DNA of 64,000 nt from Gammaproteobacteria bacterium (GTDB taxonomy: Bacteria > Pseudomonadota > Gammaproteobacteria > HTCC5015). This document shows, piece after piece, positions 8,486 through 14,376 of this stretch. Numbering within the stretch: position 1 is the first letter of the stretch; each line of letters opens with the position of its first letter. Under the pieces are notes generated by a model. That model made no database searches. It worked only from the letters and a program-made list of their open reading frames with translations, and was not told the DNA's origin. The DNA is taken from contig JANQRI010000030.1 in assembly GCA_028284675.1 (NCBI GenBank), positions 1 to 64,000 on the forward strand. The letters are read 5' to 3'. The position numbers and the translations under genes are program-made.

Positions 8486-9799
8486 TTGAGCAAAAATATT
8501 AGGTGTTTTTTAGCTGTTTTAACAATTTGGTTTGGTCATTCAGGCGCATCTGTTGCCGCACTGGATATCGAAATAACCAAAGCGGCAGACAGTGCGTTGC
8601 CGATCGCGATTGTGCCGTTTGGCTGGGATTCCACCCAGGGGCGTTTGCCGGTGGATATCTCGACGGTTATTGCTGAGGACCTGGAACGCAGCGGGCAGTT
8701 TCGCGCGATTCCGGTGGATGAAATGCTCGCGCAGCCGCATCAGGGCTCCGATATTAAATTCGAGAACTGGCGAATTATTGGTGTTGAAAACCTCGCGGTT
8801 GGCAAAGTTGAAGTGATGCCTGGCGGTAATTACCGGGTTAACTTTCAGTTGTTCGATGTGCTCAAAGCCCGTCAGCTGGAGGGCCACAGTTTACAGGCAC
8901 GTCCTCAGGATCTACGCAATCTTGCCCATGAGATCAGCGATATTATTTATAAAGCCATTACCGGCGAAAAAGGTGCATTTAACACCCGGATAGCCTATGT
9001 CACCGCAGTCAAGACCGGTAAAAACACCGAGTACCGGCTGGAAGTTGCGGATACCGATGGGCACAATGCTCGGACAGTACTGCGTTCCAGGCATCCGCTG
9101 ATGTCACCCAGCTGGTCGCCGGATGCCCGCAGCCTGGCCTATGTATCGTTTGAAAATAAACAGCCGGAAGTCTTTATACATTCGGTTTTCGAGGCAAGCC
9201 GTGAGAGTATCGCGGCGTTTAAGGGTATCAACGGTGCACCGGTATGGTCACCGGACGGCCAAAAACTGGCGCTGACCCTGTCCAGGAACGGCAATCCCGA
9301 TATTTATGTGCTGGATCTGCGTACCCGAAAACTGAAGCAGGTGACCCGTAACTGGGCGATTGATACCGAACCGGCCTGGATGCCGGACGGCCGTTCGCTG
9401 ATTTTTACCTCAGGGCGCAGCGGTGGTCCGCAATTGTATAAAATACCGGTGGACGGCGGAAAAGCAGAGCGGTTAACATTCGAGGGCAATTATAATGCCA
9501 GTCCGGCGATTTCACCCGATGGGCGCAGCCTTGCGATGGTGCACCGCTACCGGGGACGTTATCAGATCGCGGTACTGGATTTGAAAAGCGATTTATTCAG
9601 GGTTTTAACAGACGGCTATTTGGATGAATCACCAAGTTTCGCACCGAACGGCAGCATGCTGCTATATGCGTCTCAGAGCGGAGAACAGGGTGTACTCGCC
9701 GCGGTATCGATTGACGGGCGAACCCGGCAGCGACTGGCATTCAGTGAAGGTGAAATACGTGAACCTACCTGGGCACCTTTCCCACCGAAACGACGTTGA
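8486..9799 (+). CDS. tolB: Tol-Pal periplasmic beta-propeller TolB, TTG start
   Basis: Periplasmic protein linking Pal and TolA. The proposed start is TTG at 8486, 4 bases after tolA, with GGGGAG at 8473-8478. It gives 437 residues with a signal peptide (about 1-24, ending SVAA before LDIEITK). A longer frame running back into tolA has no signal peptide and is unlikely. The TolB N-terminal domain is at about 25-150. The propeller repeats follow: PSWSPDARSLAYVS, PVWSPDGQKLALTL, PAWMPDGRSLIFTS, PAISPDGRSLAMVH and PSFAPNGSMLLYAS. The usual E. coli length is 430. Confidence 0.95.
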   Translation: MSKNIRCFLAVLTIWFGHSGASVAALDIEITKAADSALPIAIVPFGWDSTQGRLPVDISTVIAEDLERSGQFRAIPVDEMLAQPHQGSDIKFENWRIIGVENLAVGKVEVMPGGNYRVNFQLFDVLKARQLEGHSLQARPQDLRNLAHEISDIIYKAITGEKGAFNTRIAYVTAVKTGKNTEYRLEVADTDGHNARTVLRSRHPLMSPSWSPDARSLAYVSFENKQPEVFIHSVFEASRESIAAFKGINGAPVWSPDGQKLALTLSRNGNPDIYVLDLRTRKLKQVTRNWAIDTEPAWMPDGRSLIFTSGRSGGPQLYKIPVDGGKAERLTFEGNYNASPAISPDGRSLAMVHRYRGRYQIAVLDLKSDLFRVLTDGYLDESPSFAPNGSMLLYASQSGEQGVLAAVSIDGRTRQRLAFSEGEIREPTWAPFPPKRR

Positions 9800-9913
9800 T
9801 TATAATTAGCCGGCCCTGAACATGGGGAGTGACCGTAATTTTTGGGCTAAATGCAGAGTTATACAGTATTTCAATTTAACACCGTAACCACTAATCCTTA
9901 ATATAGGAGCTTA

Positions 9914-10486
9914 ATGATGAAAAGCATAATAAAAAACCGTTGCACATTGCTGATATTGCTGGCTTTGCTCGCAGGCTGCGCGGGTACAGGCGGTTTTCAG
10001 GAAGACGATGCCGGTGAAGAGTTCGGTGAGTTTGATTCTGAGACTTCCTTTGAAGAAGAAGACGAGGGCGTCGATGTATTACCGCTTGATGAGGACTGTA
10101 AACCGCCTTGTGAATTTACCCGCGGCGCTTTAGAGGACCCGGATAGCCCGCTGGCAGAGCGCTTAATATTTTTTGAATTCGATAAAAGCGAAATTCAGCC
10201 CCAGTATCAGGAGTTGTTGGTTAATCACGGCAAATACCTTGCATCATACCCGGATGTCGTGATTCGTCTGGAAGGGCATGCCGATGAACGCGGTTCACGT
10301 GAATACAACCTTGCACTGGGTGAGCTTCGTGCAAAAGCGGTCCGGCAGGTGCTGTTATTGCAGGGTGTTCCGGCGGAAAATATCAACGTTGTCAGCTTTG
10401 GTGAAGAAATACCGCTGGATGACGGACAGAATGAAGAGGCGTGGGCACAGAACCGACGTGTAGAACTTGTATATGAAGAAAACTAA
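9914..10486 (+). CDS. pal: Peptidoglycan-associated lipoprotein Pal
   Basis: Outer-membrane lipoprotein that binds peptidoglycan and TolB. The lipobox LLAGC is at about residues 18-22. The C-terminal OmpA-like domain (about 80-190) contains IFFEFDKSEI, LEGHADERGSREYNLALGE and NRRVELVY, including the diaminopimelate-binding Asp/Arg region. The linker (about residues 28-65) is unusually acidic and ends in a CKPPC motif; typical Pal linkers are short and not so charged. Two tandem ATGs (9914, 9917) follow AGGAG. The 114-base gap after tolB may hold its own promoter. It overlaps cpoB by 14 bases. Confidence 0.95.
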   Translation: MMKSIIKNRCTLLILLALLAGCAGTGGFQEDDAGEEFGEFDSETSFEEEDEGVDVLPLDEDCKPPCEFTRGALEDPDSPLAERLIFFEFDKSEIQPQYQELLVNHGKYLASYPDVVIRLEGHADERGSREYNLALGELRAKAVRQVLLLQGVPAENINVVSFGEEIPLDDGQNEEAWAQNRRVELVYEEN

Positions 10487-11285
10487 GTTATCAGCCGTAC
10501 TGTTTGCCGCCGTTATTTTAACGGCGGCAAATGCGCATGCGCGCACGAAAGATGATATTGCCGCACTGCAGATTGGTCAGCAGGAAACCGAGAGACGTCT
10601 CGACCGCCTGGAGTCCCAATTACAGAATCAGGGGCTGTTGGAAATGCTGCAATTATTGCAGCGCATGCAGGCTGAGTTGCAGGAACTGCGCGGTGAGCTG
10701 GAGCAACAGTCGAATGAGTTGCAAAGCATGCGTAAACGTCAACGCGAACTGTATCTGGATATCGATCGACGTTTAACCGATATACAGCTACAGGCGGAGA
10801 GTGTTGCGCCGGTACCGGTGGAATCTGCGGCACCGGCAGGCGAGGCCGCTTCAACCGCTACTTCTGAGGCTGCTGCGTCGGTGGCTTCAGCCGATCCGAA
10901 TCAGGAGCGTGGTGAATACAAAGTCGCGTTTGAGATACTTCGTGAAGGGCGATATCCGGAAGCAATCGAAGTATTTACTGAATTTCTTAAAAAGTACCCT
11001 GACGGTAACTATGCCGATAATGCCCAATACTGGCTGGGCGAAGCGAATTATGTGTCGCGTAACTTTCAAATGGCATTAGCTGAATTTAATAAAGTAATAG
11101 AGCGCTATCCACGCAGCCCGAAAGTGGCTGATGCGAAACTTAAAATCGGCTATACACATTACGAGCTGCAGCAGTGGGAAAAAGCACGTACAGCGTTAAA
11201 CAGCGTGCTGACACAACACTCCAATACCTCGGCAGCACCACTGGCAGAGAAACGCCTGTTGCAAATGGTCAGTGAAGGCCGTTAG
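10473..11285 (+). CDS. cpoB: Cell-division coordinator CpoB (YbgF)
   Basis: Periplasmic TolA-associated protein coordinating peptidoglycan synthesis with outer-membrane constriction. The ATG at 10473 lies inside the end of pal; a TTG six bases earlier is possible. A signal peptide covers about residues 1-22 (ending ANAHA). An N-terminal coiled coil covers about 28-100 (RLDRLESQLQNQGLLEML and following). A Pro/Ala/Ser linker comes next, then tetratricopeptide repeats from about 150 (YKVAFEILREGRYPEAIEVF, NYADNAQYWLGEANY, AKLKIGYTHYELQQW). It has 270 residues (E. coli 263). It closes the tol-pal unit, with queE immediately downstream. Confidence 0.95.
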   Translation: MKKTKLSAVLFAAVILTAANAHARTKDDIAALQIGQQETERRLDRLESQLQNQGLLEMLQLLQRMQAELQELRGELEQQSNELQSMRKRQRELYLDIDRRLTDIQLQAESVAPVPVESAAPAGEAASTATSEAAASVASADPNQERGEYKVAFEILREGRYPEAIEVFTEFLKKYPDGNYADNAQYWLGEANYVSRNFQMALAEFNKVIERYPRSPKVADAKLKIGYTHYELQQWEKARTALNSVLTQHSNTSAAPLAEKRLLQMVSEGR

Positions 11286-11304
11286 GCGCAACTCTGAAGA
11301 TGGA

Positions 11305-11976
11305 ATGTCCGTAGACAAAAACCATATCGAAAATACCGACCGCTTAAAAATCACGGAAATTTTTTATTCCATTCAGGGCGAAGCTGTCAGCGTTGGTATA
11401 CCGACTGTTTTTATACGATTGACCGGATGCCCGTTACGTTGCGGATATTGCGATACCGCTTATGCGTTTACCGGCGGTGAGTGGATGTCGATCGAACAGG
11501 TCACTGCTTCAGTCGAGTCATTTCATTGCCGGCATATCACGGTCACCGGCGGTGAGCCGCTTGCTCAGGCAAATTGTTTAAGCTTACTGGCCACGCTTTG
11601 TGATCAAGACTATAAGGTCTCTTTAGAGACCAGTGGCGCGATCGACGTATCCGGTGTTGATCCGCGTGTGATCAAAGTCATGGATATCAAAACACCGGGT
11701 TCCGGGGAAGAGCCGCGTAACCTTTGGGATAATCTCGCGTTTCTGACAGCGCAAGATCAAATCAAGTTTGTGCTCTGCGACCAGGAAGATTACCACTGGG
11801 CGAAATCCAAAATGGCCCAGTATCATCTGCACGAAAAATGCGAAGTACTCATGTCGCCCAGTTACGGGCAGTTAACCCCTAAAACCCTGGCTGAATGGAT
11901 ATTGAAAGATGCATTGCCGGTGCGTTTCCAGATTCAGCTGCATAAACAACTCTGGGGCACAGAGCCGGGGCATTAA
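11305..11976 (+). CDS. queE: 7-carboxy-7-deazaguanine synthase QueE
   Basis: Radical-SAM enzyme turning 6-carboxytetrahydropterin into 7-carboxy-7-deazaguanine for queuosine/preQ0. The CX3CX2C cluster motif is CPLRCGYC, preceded by IFYSIQGE and followed by the SAM-binding VTGGEP. From the ATG at 11305 it has 223 residues, the E. coli length. An in-frame GTG at 11272, overlapping cpoB, would add 11 residues. queC starts 2 bases after the stop, so the two form an operon. Confidence 0.95.
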   Translation: MSVDKNHIENTDRLKITEIFYSIQGEAVSVGIPTVFIRLTGCPLRCGYCDTAYAFTGGEWMSIEQVTASVESFHCRHITVTGGEPLAQANCLSLLATLCDQDYKVSLETSGAIDVSGVDPRVIKVMDIKTPGSGEEPRNLWDNLAFLTAQDQIKFVLCDQEDYHWAKSKMAQYHLHEKCEVLMSPSYGQLTPKTLAEWILKDALPVRFQIQLHKQLWGTEPGH

Positions 11977-11978
11977 TC

Positions 11979-12656
11979 ATGAGTAAAACATCCAAAGCGG
12001 TGGTATTGCTCTCCGGCGGGCTGGATTCGGCGACCACACTGGCAATTGCGGCTGCCGAAGGGCATCAATGTTATGCGCTCAGCTTTGACTATGGACAACG
12101 GCATCGTGCAGAGCTGGATGCGGCAGGCAAAATAGCTGTGCAGCTCGGTGCGCTGACACATAAAACCGTTCACCTGGATCTGAGCAGTATCGGCGGGTCT
12201 GCACTGACCGATCCGGATATTGCGGTGCCGACCACAAAAACTGAAGGGATACCGGTGACTTATGTGCCGGCGCGCAACACCGTGTTTTTGGCCATCGCAC
12301 TGGGCTGGGCGGAAGTTCTGGAAGCATCGCAAATCTACATCGGCGTAAACGCGGTCGATTATTCCGGCTACCCGGATTGCCGGCCTGAGTTTATCCGGGC
12401 GTTTGAACAAACCGCCGGCCTTGCGACCAAAGCCGGTGTCGAAGGGCGGCCATTTCAGATACATACGCCGTTAATTGAGCTCAGCAAGGCCGATATCATA
12501 TATAAAGGAGTCGAGCTGGGTGTGGATTACAGCCTGACTGTATCGTGCTACCAGGCCGATGATCAGGGCAGGGCCTGTGGGCAGTGCGATTCCTGCCGGT
12601 TTCGCAAAGACGGATTCGCCCAGGCCGGAGTCCCCGATCCGACCCGATATTATTGA
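11979..12656 (+). CDS. queC: 7-cyano-7-deazaguanine synthase QueC
   Basis: ATP-dependent enzyme forming preQ0 from the QueE product. The PP-loop ATP motif is LLSGGLDSATTLAIA near the N-terminus. The VPARNTVFLAIALGWAE and VDYSGYPDCRPEF motifs are family-specific. The C-terminal zinc site is formed by Cys in SCYQADDQGRACGQCDSC. It has 225 residues (E. coli 231). The start ATG at 11979 follows queE by 2 bases. It is followed by the tRNA-Lys gene, whose anticodon is not a queuosine target. Confidence 0.96.
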   Translation: MSKTSKAVVLLSGGLDSATTLAIAAAEGHQCYALSFDYGQRHRAELDAAGKIAVQLGALTHKTVHLDLSSIGGSALTDPDIAVPTTKTEGIPVTYVPARNTVFLAIALGWAEVLEASQIYIGVNAVDYSGYPDCRPEFIRAFEQTAGLATKAGVEGRPFQIHTPLIELSKADIIYKGVELGVDYSLTVSCYQADDQGRACGQCDSCRFRKDGFAQAGVPDPTRYY

Positions 12657-12694
12657 TTTCACTGAAATTTTCCGTGATAAATCAGCCCGATTAC

Positions 12695-12723
12695 TTGAGT
12701 GAAACAGGCATTCCCGGTAGAAT
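12695..12723 (+). promoter_or_regulatory. Promoter of tRNA-Lys
   Basis: TTGAGT (12695-12700), exactly 17 bases, then TAGAAT (12718-12723). A GC-only discriminator (12724-12730, GCGCGCC) follows, as is typical of stringently controlled stable-RNA promoters. This predicts a leader of about 45 bases before the tRNA. Confidence 0.7.
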
Positions 12724-12774
12724 GCGCGCCTTGTTCCACAGGGCTGCCTGTGAACCCAAAAGTCTTTCCCATAC

Positions 12775-12850
12775 GGGGCGTTAGCTCAGTCGGTAGAGCA
12801 GTTGGCTTTTAACCAATTGGTCATAGGTTCGAATCCTATACGCCCCACCA
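12775..12850 (+). tRNA. tRNA-Lys (anticodon TTT), CCA encoded
   Basis: A 76-base cloverleaf. The 7-bp acceptor GGGGCGT pairs with ACGCCCC, followed by the discriminator A and an encoded CCA ending at 12850. The D arm is AGCTCAGTCGGTAGAGCA. The anticodon arm is TTGGCTTTTAACCAA, whose seven-base loop CTTTTAA holds anticodon TTT. The T arm is ATAGGTTCGAATCCTAT. The position after queC is the same as in other gammaproteobacteria. Copies of its 3' end recur at 13024-13044, 13272-13288 and 13618-13638. Confidence 0.97.
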
Positions 12851-12853
12851 TAT

Positions 12854-12896
12854 AATCTTAAATAAAGCCTCCCTTGTGGAGGCTTTATTTAAGATT
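12854..12896 (+). terminator. Perfect 19-bp hairpin after tRNA-Lys
   Basis: AATCTTAAATAAAGCCTCC (12854-12872) and its exact complement (12878-12896) enclose the loop CTTGT. It begins 3 bases after the tRNA CCA. It is followed only by GTTTG, not a U tract, so it may act as a leaky terminator or as an RNA-processing site. A degraded copy (13405-13436) starts the third array unit. Confidence 0.6.
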
Positions 12897-13044
12897 GTTT
12901 GATAGGCATAGAGTTCGAACCTATAACCAATTATATAAAGGCCATAGGTTTGACAAAACTGCCGGGAGCAGTTTTGAACCGCCGTAGGCGGGCCGCGAAG
13001 CGGTGAAATACAGGACGTATTTCATAATCCTATACGCCCCACCA
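12861..13044 (+). repeat. tRNA-Lys tail unit 1: inverted tRNA piece, four hairpins, tRNA 3' end
   Basis: After the hairpin come, in order, an inverted copy of tRNA bases 12815-12833 (12914-12932, 18 of 19 identical) and CATAGG (12943-12948). Four short hairpins follow: 12955-12975 with loop CGGGA, 12979-12991 with loop GTA, 12993-13003 with loop GAA, and 13005-13023 with loop AGGAC. The unit ends in ATAATCCTATACGCCCCACC plus A (13024-13044), the tRNA-Lys 3' end including CCA. The hairpins occupy the place of the T loop between ATAGG and CCTAT. No coding frame explains it. Confidence 0.85.
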
Positions 13045-13108
13045 AAACCGCCACCTTTAGTATCTATGAGCACACTAATTACCGGGGTACAGGAACCACT
13101 GATTCAAT

Positions 13109-13142
13109 AAAAAAGCCCTCTTTTTTCCAAGAGGGCTTTTTT
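13109..13142 (+). terminator. Rho-independent terminator
   Basis: A 14-bp stem, AAAAAAGCCCTCTT (13109-13122) and AAGAGGGCTTTTTT (13129-13142), with loop TTTTCC, is symmetric enough to work on both strands. Nearly the same stem appears at 20878-20906. A preceding segment (ACAGGAACCA, from 13090) recurs before the terminator at 22490. Confidence 0.75.
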
Positions 13143-13157
13143 ATTTATTTAGCGAGT

Positions 13158-13288
13158 GTATAGGATGAGAACGGAGTTCGACAAAATTGTCTGGAACAAT
13201 TTTGCACGAGCGAAGTGCGAAACGCAAAATGCGTTGAGTATTGCTGGTGGAGCGCATGGATGCGCGGAATAATCCTATACGCCCCACC
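13158..13288 (+). repeat. tRNA-Lys tail unit 2: different hairpins, same tRNA 3' end
   Basis: Bounded by GTATAGGAT (13158-13166) and its exact complement ATCCTATAC (13272-13280), then GCCCCACC (13281-13288; the final A of CCA is G here). Between them lie hairpins unrelated in sequence to unit 1 but built the same way: 13183-13203 (loop CTGGA), 13204-13218 (GCAC/GTGC), 13221-13235 (AACGCA/TGCGTT) and 13252-13265 (GCGCA/TGCGC, loop TGGA). Confidence 0.82.
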
Positions 13289-13403
13289 GTCGTGTCCACA
13301 AATATTGGAGCTTTAGCCCTAAAGTTTCACGAGTCGGACGGCACGATTAACTCCACGGTTGTTTGATCTTTAGCCCATGAAGCTTCAGTAGTCGGACGGC
13401 ACG
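13289..13403 (+). repeat. Spacer repeat B, copy 1
   Basis: Non-coding block that recurs as a diverged copy at 13639-13800. Shared stretches include CACGATTAACTCCACGG, a GATCTTTAGCC segment and GAAGCTTCAGTAGTCG. It follows the tRNA tail in both places, so a tail-plus-B module was duplicated. Confidence 0.75.
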
Positions 13404-13404
13404 C

Positions 13405-13638
13405 TAAAAGCCTTCCTTGTGGAGACTTTATTTAAGATTGTTTGATAGGCATAGAGTTCGAGCCTATGACCAATTATATAAAAGCCATAGGTTTGACGAC
13501 TGTTACGGATAACAGAAGTGCCATAAATGCAGGATGCAATTTATGGCCAAAACTGCCGGGAGCAGTTTTGAACCGCCGTAGGCGGGCCGCGAAGCGGTGA
13601 AATACAGGATGTATTTCATAATCCTATACGCCCCACCA
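13405..13638 (+). repeat. tRNA-Lys tail unit 3: longest hairpin array
   Basis: Repeats unit 1, including a degraded terminator hairpin, the inverted tRNA piece GAGTTCGAGCCTATGACCAA (13456-13475) and CATAGG (13485-13490). It carries two additional hairpins: 13500-13515 (CTGTTA/TAACAG, loop CGGA) and 13521-13546 (CCATAAATGCA paired with TGCAATTTATGG, loop GGA, one bulge). The four unit-1 hairpins then recur nearly unchanged; the last (13599-13617) has loop AGGAT. It ends in the tRNA 3' end with CCA at 13638. Confidence 0.85.
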
Positions 13639-13800
13639 TCACGTCCAAAAATGTTAGAGCTTCAGCCGCGATGCTTCACGAGTCGCGACCTACTTGGAAG
13701 TAGGGAGGTAGAGCAACGTAGGTCGCAGTTGCCGAGACGACACGATTAACTCCACGGATATTGGATCTTTAGCCTATGAAGCTTCAGTAGTCGTGACCTA
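13639..13800 (+). repeat. Spacer repeat B, copy 2, with inserted hairpin
   Basis: Second copy of block B. It carries about 50 extra bases bounded by GCGACCTAC (13685-13693) and its complement GTAGGTCGC. Inside is another small hairpin, CTACT-TGGA-AGTAG (13690-13703). Bases 13801-13916 after it show no recognisable element. Confidence 0.7.
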
Positions 13801-13916
13801 TTTTTAGAATAATGGATTGATAACGGACGTATTCGGATTAGTCCTTTTTGATGATTGAAATCATAAAAAGCGAAAGCTAGGATATCCCAAAACAAGTGGG
13901 TTACTGTGATTAAAGT

Positions 13917-14177
13917 ATGAATGAGTACTCAAAAAATATTCTATATGGGCTAGTTTTTTTTGTATTGGCTGTAGTTACGACATTAATGGTAATTGAAGGG
14001 ATTAGTACAGATTCAATATATGCATATGCCGGTAGGCATAGTAGTGGTGGGGTAACAGTTCTAAAAGCCGAAAACCCCGTTATTTACTATTTCCTTATTT
14101 TACTTAAGTCCATATTGTCAGTTGTATTACTTTGTATCGCTTATCGTCACATAAAGCTGGCATATGATAAGAGGTGA
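13917..14177 (+). CDS. Small two-helix membrane protein, unknown
   Basis: I do not recognise this 86-residue protein. It has two hydrophobic segments, about residues 8-27 (ILYGLVFFVLAVVTTLMVIE) and about 53-76 (VIYYFLILLKSILSVVLLCI). A short polar loop containing YAYAGRHSSGG separates them, and the C-terminus is basic (YRHIKLAYDKR). This fits a small inner-membrane protein with both ends on the same side. It stands alone between the tRNA array and the haloperoxidase. No clear ribosome-binding site is seen before the ATG. Confidence 0.55.
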   Translation: MNEYSKNILYGLVFFVLAVVTTLMVIEGISTDSIYAYAGRHSSGGVTVLKAENPVIYYFLILLKSILSVVLLCIAYRHIKLAYDKR

Positions 14178-14376
14178 GGCTGGGAATAACCAGCCTCATC
14201 CAATTGTAACTACTTACGCTTTTTCCCATTGTATGGGCTTTGATTTGTTGGCTTCACACTAAGGCTTATGTCTGAAGCCTTACTGTAACCGGCGTATAGG
14301 CCTTATATTTTTAATTTTAAACAATGCCTACTGTTATGAAACGTATTTGACTAACGCATACTAAGGAGACTAAGAA

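Noticed and set aside
12955..13044. Additional complete tRNA genes or pseudo-tRNAs
   Set aside because: Only the T-stem 3' half and acceptor 3' strand are present; no D arm, anticodon arm or 5' acceptor strand accompanies them.
12851..13800. CRISPR array
   Set aside because: The repeated units are 130-235 bases, contain internal hairpins and tRNA pieces, have no uniform spacers, and no cas gene is present.
12850..14177. Integrated phage or integrative element at the tRNA
   Set aside because: The tRNA 3' end is repeated, as at att sites, but there is no integrase or excisionase and the copies are only 200-350 bases apart.
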